From the NCBI GenBank assembly GCA_910588405.1, contig CAJUPT010000045.1:1-29105 (forward strand): a stretch of 29,105 bases of DNA, written 5' to 3'. A program made the position numbers and the translations under genes. Below the pieces are notes generated by a model that saw only the letters and a program-made list of their open reading frames with translations, ran no database searches and was not told the origin of the DNA. Shown one piece after another: positions 18,094 through 25,648 of this stretch (the stretch's first letter is position 1; each line of letters begins with the position of its first letter). The stretch comes from an uncultured Lachnospiraceae bacterium. Lineage in GTDB: Bacteria; Bacillota; Clostridia; Lachnospirales; Lachnospiraceae.

Positions 18094-18395
18094 ATGCTCA
18101 CCTTTTTGGATTTCTTTCTATTTATTATATTCCCCGAAAATTTTTCCGTGCGCGGCACAACAGAGATCCCTACGGGCAGCGGCCGCATAGCCATCCATAC
18201 TTTGGAAGTCGAAAATGTTCAAAGTATGACGCTATGTGCTCCGGTACGGACTAACGTCAGCACCAACACATCGTCGTCAATCCCGTGGATCAACAGCCAC
18301 TTCGGCCGGATATGGCATTCCCTGTGTCCTGTCCGGCCGCCGGACAGAGAATGGTCTCAGATTTCTCCGTCGAAAATCTCTGCAAAAAGTTCCGG
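18094..18395. other. Intergenic region with two strong inverted repeats
   Basis: No gene is supported. A long hairpin spans 18185-18238 (GCATAGC and CATACTTTG pair with CAAAGTATG and GCTATG). A near-perfect palindrome CTGTCCGGC-C-GCCGGACAG is at 18329-18347. Neither has a T-run. They lie between the ytaF start and the citrate synthase promoter. Confidence 0.5.
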
Positions 18396-18424
18396 TTGAC
18401 AGAATATTCTTTCAACTGTACAAT
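18396..18424 (+). promoter_or_regulatory. Sigma-A promoter of citrate synthase
   Basis: TTGACA, 17-bp spacer, TACAAT, one base from consensus. Predicted start is near 18431, about 43 nt before the start codon. Confidence 0.8.
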
Positions 18425-18473
18425 AAACCTCATATATTTAATGTTTGTTTTAAAGTAGAGAGGATGATGTATA

Positions 18474-19832
18474 TTGAACAATCAGAACGACAGCAAACTC
18501 ATTTTTCAGGAGCTGACAGACCGCTATAAGGACAATCTCCTGATCGACCAGGAACTATACACCACCCACAAGGTATTTCGAGGATTAAGAGATTTAAACG
18601 GCGTAGGCGTAGTGGCCGGCCTTACGAAAATTTCAACAATCGACGCGACCAAAACCGTAGACGGAAAACGGGTTCCCTGCGAAGGAAAGCTTTACTACAG
18701 AGGGATTGACGTGGAGGATCTGTGCCACGGTTTCTTACAGGAAAACCGGATGGGTTTTGAAGAATCCACCTACCTGCTTTTATTCGGCAAGCTGCCCTCT
18801 GCCGGGGAGCTTGCACAGTTTGAAAAGCTGCTGGCCAAATGCCGGTCGCTGCCGAAAAATTTTGTCCGGGATGTGATCATGAAAGCCTCCGGCAAAGACA
18901 TGATGAACAGCCTGTCCCGCGGTATCCTGACGCTTGCTTCCTATGATAAATATGCTGACAACACGGAGATCAGCAACGTGCTTCGCCAGTCCATCCTGTT
19001 GATCAGCGTCATGCCCATGTTAGCCGTTTACAGCTACCATTCTTTTAACCATTACACCAATAACAAAAGCCTTTACATCCACCGCCCCAAAGAAAATTTA
19101 TCCACAGCGGAAAACATTCTGCGCATGCTCCGGGCCGATAAAAAATACACGCCGCTGGAAGCGAAAATTTTAGACCTGGCGCTGGTTCTCCACATGGATC
19201 ACGGCGGCGGAAATAACTCCAGCTTTACCACCCATGTGGTTTCTTCCTCCGGTACCGACACCTACTCTGCCATCACGGCGGCGCTCTGCTCCCTGAAAGG
19301 CCCCAAGCACGGCGGCGCCAATATCAAGGTCATGGAGATGTTCGCGGATCTGAAAAAGAATGTAAAAAACACAAAGGACGAGGGACAGGTGGCCGATTAC
19401 CTGCGCAAGCTGCTGCACAAGGAAGCCTTTGACCGGAAGGGATTGATTTATGGTATGGGACATGCCGTATATTCTATCTCCGACCCCAGAGCCGTGATTT
19501 TCAAGTCCTTTGTGGAACAGCTCTCCAAAGAAAAAGGCCGGGAAGCAGAATTCCGCCTGTATGAGATGGTAGACCGGCTGGCTCCCCAGATTATCGCCTC
19601 GGAGCGGAAAATCTATAAAGGCGTCAGCGTAAATGTAGACTTCTACAGCGGCCTTGTGTACAGCATGCTGGGGCTACCCGTGGAGCTGTACACTCCCATG
19701 TTCGCCATCGCCCGTGTGGTAGGCTGGAGCGCCCACCGGATGGAAGAGATCACCAACCAGGATAAGATTATCCGTCCTTCCTATGTGAGCGTGCAGGATA
19801 ACTGCCCGTATGTGCCGATGGAGGAGAGATAA
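18474..19832 (+). CDS. Citrate synthase
   Basis: 452 aa. It condenses oxaloacetate with acetyl-CoA, feeding 2-oxoglutarate and glutamate synthesis in an anaerobe with a partial TCA cycle. The catalytic residues are clear: His279 in GPKHGGAN, His330 in GMGHAVYS, Asp389 in NVDFYSG. His243 in HMDHGG and Arg340 in SDPRA are also in place. The start is a TTG with AGAGG ten bases upstream; no in-frame ATG is available near it, and the N-terminus from TTG (NNQNDSKLIFQEL) is plausible. It stands alone between a strong promoter and a strong terminator. 2-Methylcitrate synthase is a possible alternative but no prp genes are nearby. Confidence 0.93.
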   Translation: MNNQNDSKLIFQELTDRYKDNLLIDQELYTTHKVFRGLRDLNGVGVVAGLTKISTIDATKTVDGKRVPCEGKLYYRGIDVEDLCHGFLQENRMGFEESTYLLLFGKLPSAGELAQFEKLLAKCRSLPKNFVRDVIMKASGKDMMNSLSRGILTLASYDKYADNTEISNVLRQSILLISVMPMLAVYSYHSFNHYTNNKSLYIHRPKENLSTAENILRMLRADKKYTPLEAKILDLALVLHMDHGGGNNSSFTTHVVSSSGTDTYSAITAALCSLKGPKHGGANIKVMEMFADLKKNVKNTKDEGQVADYLRKLLHKEAFDRKGLIYGMGHAVYSISDPRAVIFKSFVEQLSKEKGREAEFRLYEMVDRLAPQIIASERKIYKGVSVNVDFYSGLVYSMLGLPVELYTPMFAIARVVGWSAHRMEEITNQDKIIRPSYVSVQDNCPYVPMEER

Positions 19833-19875
19833 AATCGCAGTCTTTTCCCAGCCATATACCTGTTTTTAAAAAGCG

Positions 19876-19925
19876 AAAAACCCTGAAACCGTTTCTCTCC
19901 TGGCAGAAGGTTTCAGGGTTTTTTT
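19876..19925 (+). terminator. Strong rho-independent terminator of citrate synthase
   Basis: A perfect 15-bp stem, AAAAACCCTGAAACC against its complement at 19909-19923, around an 18-nt loop; the second arm runs into a T-run to 19925. It is also usable in reverse for the toxin gene. Confidence 0.85.
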
Positions 19926-19951
19926 ACTGGTTTACTATTTTATCTATAAAT

Positions 19952-20212
19952 TTAGTCGTAATGACCTTTGCAGGCGAGGATTACAATTATATCGCCTGTG
20001 GGTTTGTATGTTATCCGGTCTGTTTCATTGATGCGCCGGCTCCACAGGCCAGACAGGTCATGTTTTAAAGGTTCCGGTTTGCCAATCCCTGCAAATGGAT
20101 CTCGCCTGATATCTTTGATCAGGGCGTTAATGCGCTTTAGGGTTGCTTTGTCCTTTTGCCACTTGCAGTAGTCTTCCCATGCATCGCCATCCCACTGTAT
20201 TGATCTTCCCAT
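19952..20212 (-). CDS. yoeB: Txe/YoeB-family mRNA interferase toxin
   Basis: 86 aa, RelE superfamily. YoeB toxins cut mRNA in the ribosomal A site when freed from antitoxin. The conserved residues are present: Glu47 (GKPEPL), Arg59/Arg60 (SRRI), Arg66, and the terminal His84-Tyr85 (KGHYD). The length is typical. It follows the antitoxin gene by 2 bp, so translation is coupled. The toxin looks intact, so the pair is probably functional. Confidence 0.92.
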   Translation of the reverse strand: MGRSIQWDGDAWEDYCKWQKDKATLKRINALIKDIRRDPFAGIGKPEPLKHDLSGLWSRRINETDRITYKPTGDIIVILACKGHYD

Positions 20213-20214
20213 GG

Positions 20215-20487
20215 TCAGTCCTCTTCAATTAAGTCGTGTTCTTCCAGCGGAAGGATACCTGCGTTCAGGGCGTCCAGTTTATTTCTCAGATAACGGATAT
20301 TGTTTTCTGAATAGAACGGGTCTGCATCGGCTGTTATCTCAAACGGAATACGCCGCTCCTGTTCAACTTTTCTGCAGCAGATCGTCAGCAGCGTTGTCAA
20401 GTTCATTCCCATTCGCTGGCAGATTTCTTCCACGTTCTTTTTGAGTTGTTCATCCATCCGAAAGTTGACGTTTACGCTTTGCGCCAT
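20215..20487 (-). CDS. relB: RelB/DinJ-family antitoxin
   Basis: 90 aa. The N-terminal ribbon-helix-helix (QSVNVNFRMDEQLKKNVEEI, then MGMNLTTLLTICC) binds DNA and represses the operon. The acidic C-terminal half (about 50-90, ENNIRYLRNKLDALNAG then EEHDLIEED) should wrap the toxin. AAGGAGG lies nine bases before the ATG. It is first in the operon, as usual, with the YoeB toxin directly after it. Paired AAAGAGTT repeats flank the -35 of its promoter and are candidate operator sites. Confidence 0.92.
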   Translation of the reverse strand: MAQSVNVNFRMDEQLKKNVEEICQRMGMNLTTLLTICCRKVEQERRIPFEITADADPFYSENNIRYLRNKLDALNAGILPLEEHDLIEED

Positions 20488-20513
20488 AGTAAGCCACCTC
20501 CTTAACTGATTTT

Positions 20514-20547
20514 AATATAGCAAAAACGCAAAGAGTTGTAAAGAGTT
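20514..20547 (-). promoter_or_regulatory. Promoter/operator of the RelB-YoeB operon
   Basis: Minus-strand TTTACA, 17-bp spacer, TATATT (20514-20542). Direct repeats AACTCTTT at 20530-20537 and 20540-20547, one helical turn apart, straddle the -35. They are likely antitoxin binding sites. Confidence 0.6.
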
Positions 20548-20569
20548 ATCATTACAATTAACAGAGTAC

Positions 20570-20597
20570 TTGAAAAGAACGGGGAATCTGGTATAAT
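20570..20597 (+). promoter_or_regulatory. Sigma-A promoter, probably for the mgtE leader transcript
   Basis: TTGAAA, 16-bp spacer, TATAAT. Predicted start is near 20604. No better promoter is seen before mgtE, so the mgtE RNA would have a leader of about 460 nt. Confidence 0.55.
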
Positions 20598-20721
20598 GGC
20601 TATATACCCATCCAGGAAAGAAGGCATTTGCATAAATTACCTGAACGATCCCAACCCGGAAAAGCACGAAACGATCACACTGGAAGAATTGGCAGCGAGG
20701 GAAGGGATCAGACTTTGCTAA
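20596..20721 (+). CDS. Doubtful small ORF or gene remnant (41 aa)
   Basis: The frame is open from 20542 and ends at 20721. Its only ATG (20596) overlaps the -10 of the promoter above and has no good ribosome site. The product ends ETITLEELAAREGIRLC, which looks protein-like (a short amphipathic helix). It may be the tail of a lost gene or a peptide with a non-standard start. I cannot assign it. Confidence 0.25.
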   Translation: MAIYPSRKEGICINYLNDPNPEKHETITLEELAAREGIRLC

Positions 20722-20799
20722 ACTAATCATTTATGTCGTAGATGCCGGGAATCGGGGAGAAATCTACAAAAGATATCGATAAAAGCAGGAGGTGAGATT

Positions 20800-20886
20800 A
20801 TGGACGGCAGTAATAGTCGAAGTAGCGGCATGGTTTTTATATATGGTTCTGTCTGGCATTGCTGCAGCTGTGTCCGTAATCCGTAG
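20800..20886 (+). CDS. Putative 28-aa leader peptide of mgtE
   Basis: The ATG at 20800 is preceded by a near-perfect AGGAGGTGA (AGGAGG seven bases upstream). The peptide is MDGSNSRSSGMVFIYGSVWH followed by CCSCVRNP; it is serine-rich with a Cys cluster at its end. The stop at 20884 is 180 bp before mgtE. Codons 11-16 lie in a segment that can pair with 20913-20928 (see the regulatory feature), so ribosome position could control folding. A leader peptide is inferred from its strong ribosome site, small size and base pairing; I know of no matching described family. Confidence 0.5.
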   Translation: MDGSNSRSSGMVFIYGSVWHCCSCVRNP

Positions 20887-21014
20887 CGGGCTGCTCTGTC
20901 TGCCGCCGTTTGCATATATATAAACCATTGTCTGACTGTAAAACTATACTGCAGCTTTTGTAACTGGCACAACAAGCGCGGATCAACATGGCTTACGGGT
21001 GACAATGGTATTTT
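20829..21014 (+). promoter_or_regulatory. Candidate attenuator in the mgtE leader
   Basis: Segment 1 (20830-20845, inside the leader peptide) pairs with segment 2 (20913-20928) at 15 of 16 positions. Segment 2 also pairs through ACCATTGTC (20924-20932) with segment 3 GACAATGGT (21001-21009), which is followed by ATTTTT. The two pairings share bases 20924-20928 and exclude each other. GCTGCAG (20861) and CTGCAGC (20949) offer a further alternative. No M-box (ykoK) signature was recognised. Confidence 0.5.
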
Positions 21015-21065
21015 TATGCCCATTTTTACCCCATATGCCGCACACAGGCAAAGGAGGAAGACAGA

Positions 21066-22487
21066 ATGAATGGAAAAGACAATATGCAGAACGAATGGAA
21101 CGAGCAGACACAGCATCCCGATTATAAAAGAGAAATTGTGGAGGTATTCCGCAGCAACCTGACGCCCCGCATCAAGGAGGAGCGGATTCTGGACTACCAC
21201 GAACGGGATATCGCGGCTGCCCTGGAAATGCTCAGCCCGGAGGAACGGGGCAGGCTGTATCACGTCCTGAATGCAGAAACCTTGGCTGACATACTGGAAT
21301 ATTCCGAAAACAAAATCAAATTCATCAGCGAAATCAGCATCCAGAAAAGAATCGCCGTACTCTCCCGGTTTGAGATCACGGAAATGGCGGAATGCCTCCG
21401 GGAAATGGAGAAGGCCGACCGTACCACGGCCATCGAGCTGCTGGGGGACGACCTGAAAAGGCAGATTATGCTGCTGAATTCCTTCGAAGAAGAGGAAATC
21501 GGCAGCAAAATGACCACGAATTTTATCGCGGTCCATTCCGGAATCGGCGTGCGCCAGGCCATGCACGCCCTGATCGACCAGGCCGCAATCAATGACAATA
21601 TCTCCACGATTTACGTCCTTGACCGGGACAACGCCCTGCTTGGGGCAATCGATTTAAAAGACCTGATTATCGCCAGGGAGGGCACACAGCTCGATGCGAT
21701 TACCACCACCTCATACCCGTATGTCTACGCCAATGAACTGATCGACGACTGCCTCGGCCTGCTCAAAGATTATTCCGAGGATTCCATACCCGTCCTGAAT
21801 TCGGATAACCAGCTGATCGGCGTACTGACCTCCCAGGACATCATGGAGCTTGTGGACGATGAGCTGGGGGAGGACTACGCAAGGCTGGCCGGACTATCCG
21901 CCGAGGAAGATTTAAAGGAGCCGTTGAAAAAAAGCATCGGAAAACGGCTGCCCTGGCTGATTGTCCTGCTTGGGCTGGGCATCGTTGTGTCCGGCGTTGT
22001 GGGTGCCTTTGAGACGGTTGTCGCCCGGCTGCCCTTAATCATCGCTTTCCAGTCTCTGATTCTGGATATGGCCGGAAATGTGGGAACCCAGTCCCTTGCC
22101 GTCACCATCCGTGTCCTGATGGACGAAAATATCAGCGGCAGGCAGAAGCTATTTCTGGTGGGAAAGGAAGCCCGCATCGGCTTTGTAAACGGCCTGATTC
22201 TTGGCCTGCTTGCATTCCTGCTGGTCGGATTTTATTTATTTGCGCTGAAAGGTCAGTCCTTGGCCGTCGCCTTTTCCATCTCCGCATGTACGGGAACCGC
22301 CCTGCTGCTTGCCATGATGCTTTCCAGCCTGTCAGGGACGCTGATCCCTTTGATGTTCCGGAAGCTGAAGGTGGACCCCGCTGTCGCCTCCGGCCCGCTG
22401 ATCACAACGATCAATGATCTGGTGGCGGTTGTGACCTATTATGGGCTGGCGTGGGGGCTGATGATCCATGTTATGAGGATTTCATGA
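21066..22487 (+). CDS. mgtE: Magnesium transporter MgtE
   Basis: 473 aa, full length. The order is typical: an N-terminal superhelical domain (about 20-140), two CBS domains (about 145-270) that sense Mg2+ and gate the pore, a plug helix (about 275-295), then five membrane helices (297-470). The pore signature DMAGNVGTQSLAV (334-346) and DPAVASGPLITTINDL (437-452, with the conserved pore Asp451) are present. It imports Mg2+ as a dimeric channel. AAAGGAGG precedes the ATG with suitable spacing. It is preceded by a long leader with a small ORF and alternative hairpins, so regulation in the leader is likely. It is convergent with the HAD phosphatase gene; a large palindrome fills the gap. Confidence 0.95.
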   Translation: MNGKDNMQNEWNEQTQHPDYKREIVEVFRSNLTPRIKEERILDYHERDIAAALEMLSPEERGRLYHVLNAETLADILEYSENKIKFISEISIQKRIAVLSRFEITEMAECLREMEKADRTTAIELLGDDLKRQIMLLNSFEEEEIGSKMTTNFIAVHSGIGVRQAMHALIDQAAINDNISTIYVLDRDNALLGAIDLKDLIIAREGTQLDAITTTSYPYVYANELIDDCLGLLKDYSEDSIPVLNSDNQLIGVLTSQDIMELVDDELGEDYARLAGLSAEEDLKEPLKKSIGKRLPWLIVLLGLGIVVSGVVGAFETVVARLPLIIAFQSLILDMAGNVGTQSLAVTIRVLMDENISGRQKLFLVGKEARIGFVNGLILGLLAFLLVGFYLFALKGQSLAVAFSISACTGTALLLAMMLSSLSGTLIPLMFRKLKVDPAVASGPLITTINDLVAVVTYYGLAWGLMIHVMRIS

Positions 22488-22508
22488 GTCCGTAAATTTT
22501 CTTAATGG

Positions 22509-22628
22509 TAATTCTGACGGCTGTTATTGTGAGATTTGGGAAGGTATGCCAAAGTTGGAAGGATGAGCTTTTATTTTTAGCTGTTGTATTGACATACCCG
22601 ATCGCCACAATAACAGCCGTCAAAATTA
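22509..22628. repeat. 120-bp element with 23-bp terminal inverted repeats
   Basis: Arms 22509-22531 and 22606-22628 match at 22 of 23 positions (core TGACGGCTGTTATTGTG). Pairing continues outward with small gaps to about 22495 and 22645, and inward through GGTATG/CATACC and AGCT/AGCT. The structure fills nearly the whole gap between the convergent mgtE and HAD genes. It could be a MITE-like insertion, a bidirectional terminator or a structured RNA. Confidence 0.7.
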
Positions 22629-22645
22629 TCGCCTTAAAAATCATA

Positions 22646-23284
22646 TCACCATCCGCATTTCAAATATTCCAATAAATCCCCTGCGCTCCCAAACACACGG
22701 CCGGGATTTTCTTTTTCCAGAACATCCCGGCGGGCGGATTCCTGCCATGCCGCCGAAAAGCAAACCACGCCTGCGGTCTGGCAGGCTTTTATGTCCTGAA
22801 CTGCGTCTCCTATATAACATAATTTTTCTTTGGGAACGCTATATTTATTCAGAAGGTATTCCATATGCTCTTTTTTGTTTGGGGATATTTCCGAACCATA
22901 TAACTGTTCGTCAAACATTTCCGATAAACCCAGTTCTTCCAGAGTAATGGCGCAGCTTTTTTCACCTTTTCCCATAATCAACGCAATAATAACCTCTTTC
23001 TTTTTCAAAAAATGAAGCAATTCCGCTACTCTGGGAAATATGCCTGTCACCTCATGGTGAAGCAATTCATATTGTGTATAAAAATCTTCGACAGCCAGTT
23101 TCCAGTTTTGACCCACAACGGCTTTTATCATACCAGTTTCATTCAGTCCAAACGTATGTAAGATTTCTTCCTCGCTCAGTTCATGATCCGCATAGGGCGA
23201 TACGCTTATGCGAAAAGCCCTGAGGCACATGGGAATGGTATCGGCAAGGGTTCCGTCCAGATCAAAAGCAACGATCTGATACAT
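22646..23284 (-). CDS. HAD-family hydrolase, phosphoglycolate phosphatase-like
   Basis: 212 aa from the ATG at 23284, which shares a base with the preceding stop (TGATG, coupled). HAD subfamily IA: motif I FDLDGTLADT with Asp8 and Asp10, a helical cap (about 15-85), Lys137/138 as motif III and GDAVQDIKACQTAG (159-172) as motif IV. Motif II is odd: LIMGKGEKS has Met104 where family members have Thr or Ser (usually VTGKG). This may lower phosphatase activity or mark a different substrate. It resembles Gph/PpaX-like enzymes. It is cotranscribed with the sugar acetyltransferase upstream. The substrate is unknown. Confidence 0.85.
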   Translation of the reverse strand: MYQIVAFDLDGTLADTIPMCLRAFRISVSPYADHELSEEEILHTFGLNETGMIKAVVGQNWKLAVEDFYTQYELLHHEVTGIFPRVAELLHFLKKKEVIIALIMGKGEKSCAITLEELGLSEMFDEQLYGSEISPNKKEHMEYLLNKYSVPKEKLCYIGDAVQDIKACQTAGVVCFSAAWQESARRDVLEKENPGRVFGSAGDLLEYLKCGW

Positions 23285-23883
23285 CAACGGTTTCCTCCAT
23301 TAACCTTCCGGATCACCCGGCAGGGATTGCCCACGGCCAGCGAATTCTCCGGTATATCTTTCGTGACGACGCTCCCCGCTCCGATCACGGAACCGTCGCC
23401 GATCGTCACGCCCGGCAGAACAATGACGCCGCCGCCCAGCCAGCAGCCGCTGCCGATTTTGATGGGCAGCGCATAGGTACGGCAGAAATATTGCCCTGAT
23501 TCGGGATGCCAGTCCGGGGTAAGCCGCTCCGACAACTCAACGGGATGGGTCGCCGTGTAAAGCTGTACATTGGAGGCAATCAGCACATCATCGCCAATCA
23601 CGATCTGATTGCAGTCCACAAACGTACAGTTCATATTGACAGACACACGGTTCCCCACATAAATGTTCCGCCCATAGTCGCATATGAACGGCGACGCAAC
23701 CGACACCGAACTGCCGATCCCCCCGAACAGTTCTTTCAAGATGCTCATCTTTTCCCCTTTCTGCTCATAGGCAAGGGCATTGTACCCTTTCAGCAATTCC
23801 CTTGCCCGTTTTTTAAAATCGAGAAATATTTCATTGTGGCAATCATAATATTCCCCCGCCATACATTTTTCCAGTTCTGTCAT
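23284..23883 (-). CDS. maa: Maltose/galactoside-type O-acetyltransferase
   Basis: 199 aa from the ATG at 23883 (AAGGGAG six bases upstream); the open frame to 23985 has no start support. An N-terminal Mac domain (MTELEKCMAGEYYDCHNEIF) precedes a left-handed beta-helix of hexapeptide repeats (about 60-185, e.g. IVIGDDVLI, IKIGSGCWLGGGVIV, VTIGDGSVIGAGSVV). The catalytic His113 is in LYTATHPVEL. It acetylates sugars such as maltose, glucose or galactosides using acetyl-CoA; the exact sugar cannot be told. Its stop overlaps the start of the HAD gene, forming a two-gene operon. Confidence 0.9.
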   Translation of the reverse strand: MTELEKCMAGEYYDCHNEIFLDFKKRARELLKGYNALAYEQKGEKMSILKELFGGIGSSVSVASPFICDYGRNIYVGNRVSVNMNCTFVDCNQIVIGDDVLIASNVQLYTATHPVELSERLTPDWHPESGQYFCRTYALPIKIGSGCWLGGGVIVLPGVTIGDGSVIGAGSVVTKDIPENSLAVGNPCRVIRKVNGGNR

Positions 23884-24020
23884 TCTATGCTCCCTTCTGC
23901 CGCTTTTCCATCTGCAACACAAATCCGCCAAGACACATCGCCGACGCATTTTACCGGACACTTCGTAATTATCATGAAAGTCCACTCGCTTTCACCGTTT
24001 CTCCTTCATGTCCCATCATA

Positions 24021-24060
24021 ATAAAAGACCTGTTACAAAGCAAGTAACAGGCTGTTTTTC
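24021..24060 (-). terminator. Terminator after the RpiR-type regulator
   Basis: Perfect stem CCTGTTAC-7-GTAACAGG (24029-24051), with T-rich tails in both directions (CTTTTATT on minus, TGTTTTT on plus). It lies 10 bp past the regulator stop. Confidence 0.75.
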
Positions 24061-24061
24061 T

Positions 24062-24775
24062 TTATATTCTTTTCGCCAATGCTTCTATCACAAAAATAAC
24101 CGGAATCTGCGTCGCCCCGTTATATCCCCCGTTGATCCGTTTCGTGTTCAATTGATAGGAAAAATTCCAGTCCGACAGTCTGGCCAAGGTAGACAGCGGG
24201 GAATTGGTAATGCTCAGCACACAGCATTTCTTTTTTTGAAACTGGCCGACAGCCTCAATCAGCGGTTCCGTCTCGCCGCTTTCCGAGCATGCGATGACAA
24301 CCGTATGATTCCAGTGAAATGCCTCAATCGGATAGAGGGCATCCTCTAGCCCGACTGCAAAATGCCCCATATTGGAAAAATACCTGGCCCCATATTTCGC
24401 CAGCGTCCCCGATGAGCCCATACCGATAAAAATGATCAAATCCGCCTTCCTAAGCGCATCCACCGCAAACAACAGCTTCTCCTCAAAAGCGCTCGAATTT
24501 GCCCTTGCGAAAAAATCCGAAAGCTCCTGTAAGTCCTCCATGGGCGGACAGGTATTCCGCACAGCCATTTCTTTTTTCAGGGCATCTTTTAACGCCGTGT
24601 ACCCATCCAGCTGATTCTTATCACAGAAACGCAGTATGGTGGAGGTGGACACCCCCACCTCCTCTGCCAGCTCCCTGATAGTCATGTACAGGATTTTATC
24701 AATATTGGAAAGGATGTATTTGTAAATGCGGATATCCGTTTCATTGTATTTCTGAATTTCTTCATAGGAAAACAT
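24062..24775 (-). CDS. RpiR/MurR-family transcriptional regulator
   Basis: 237 aa from the ATG at 24775 (AGGAGG eleven bases upstream). The longer frame to 25051 lies in the ZIP gene and is Gly/Cys-rich out-of-frame sequence. The N-terminal HTH_6 domain (about 1-70) has MTIRELAEEVGVSTSTILRF. The SIS sugar-phosphate domain (about 105-235) has IIFIGMGSSGTLAKY and ACSESGETEPLIEA. Such regulators sense phosphosugars. It follows the ZIP transporter by 38 bp and ends at a terminator, so the two are probably cotranscribed. That pairing is unusual, and its target may lie elsewhere. Confidence 0.88.
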   Translation of the reverse strand: MFSYEEIQKYNETDIRIYKYILSNIDKILYMTIRELAEEVGVSTSTILRFCDKNQLDGYTALKDALKKEMAVRNTCPPMEDLQELSDFFARANSSAFEEKLLFAVDALRKADLIIFIGMGSSGTLAKYGARYFSNMGHFAVGLEDALYPIEAFHWNHTVVIACSESGETEPLIEAVGQFQKKKCCVLSITNSPLSTLARLSDWNFSYQLNTKRINGGYNGATQIPVIFVIEALAKRI

Positions 24776-24813
24776 AAGGCAAAGTTCCTCCTTTTGCCGC
24801 ACCGAAAAGACCT

Positions 24814-25596
24814 CTACCCCAACGCTACATCCAGCGCCATCATAACCGTAAACCCTGCCGCAAACAGAAGTGCTCCCACATTTGAGTGTTTCCCCGCTGA
24901 CATCTCCGGAATCAGTTCTTCCACTACCACATAAACCATGGCTCCGGCCGCAAAGCTGAGCAGATACGGCAAAAGGGGAACCACAAAACCCGCCGCAAGT
25001 ATGGTCATCGCCGCCCCCGCCGGCTCCACCACGCCGGAAAGCATACCGCAAAGGAATGCTTTTCCCTTGCTGACGCCCTCCGCCCGCAAAGGCATGGAGA
25101 TAATCGCTCCCTCCGGAAAATTCTGTATCGCAATCCCAAGGGAAAGAGCCAGCGCCCCCATGGCGGTAATCCCGGCATCACCGGAAAGCCACCCGGCATA
25201 GACCACTCCCACCGCCATGCCCTCCGGCAGGTTGTGGAGCGTTACCGCCAGCACTAATAGAACCTGCTTTTGCAATGTGCTCTCTGGCCCCTCCGCCCTC
25301 GCGCTGTTCATATGCAGATGGGGAACCGCCCGATCCAGCAGCAAAAGAAACAATATGCCAAGCCAGAACCCTGCGGCGGCAGGAAAAAAAGACAGCTTCC
25401 CCATGGACTCCGACTGCTCCATCGCAGGGATCAGCAGACTCCAGACAGAAGCCGCCGTCATAACGCCCGCGGCAAACCCGGTCAATGCCCTTTGCAGCAT
25501 TGGATGCAGCTTATTCTTCATAAACAAAACGCAGGCTGAGCCAAGCGTCGTCCCGAAAAAGGGGATCAAGATGCCCTGAAATGCGCTTATCTGCAT
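24814..25596 (-). CDS. ZIP-family divalent metal transporter
   Basis: 260 aa from the ATG at 25596 (AGGAGG seven bases upstream), eight predicted membrane helices. The metal-site motifs of bacterial ZIPs are present: HNLPEG (121-126), QNFPEG (158-163), Glu191 in VVEPAG and EELIPE (226-231). A loop HLHMNS with histidines lies between helices 3 and 4. It probably imports Zn2+, with Fe2+ or Mn2+ as alternatives. It has a near-consensus promoter with an inverted repeat at the RNA start, so metal-dependent repression is likely. The RpiR-type regulator follows in the same unit. Confidence 0.9.
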   Translation of the reverse strand: MQISAFQGILIPFFGTTLGSACVLFMKNKLHPMLQRALTGFAAGVMTAASVWSLLIPAMEQSESMGKLSFFPAAAGFWLGILFLLLLDRAVPHLHMNSARAEGPESTLQKQVLLVLAVTLHNLPEGMAVGVVYAGWLSGDAGITAMGALALSLGIAIQNFPEGAIISMPLRAEGVSKGKAFLCGMLSGVVEPAGAAMTILAAGFVVPLLPYLLSFAAGAMVYVVVEELIPEMSAGKHSNVGALLFAAGFTVMMALDVALG

Positions 25597-25648
25597 GGCG
25601 CCACCTCCTGAACAAGTACTAATTTTTTTCAGCATACGCCTATTTAGT

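Noticed and set aside
20604..21065. M-box (ykoK) riboswitch before mgtE
   Set aside because: The conserved M-box segments were not recognised; only the alternative pairings described in the findings are visible.
20727..21566. 279-codon minus-strand ORF over the mgtE leader and 5' end
   Set aside because: Antisense to a clear MgtE gene, no ribosome site, composition of an out-of-frame shadow.
24776..25051. 92-codon extension of the RpiR regulator
   Set aside because: Out-of-frame Gly/Cys-rich sequence within the ZIP gene.
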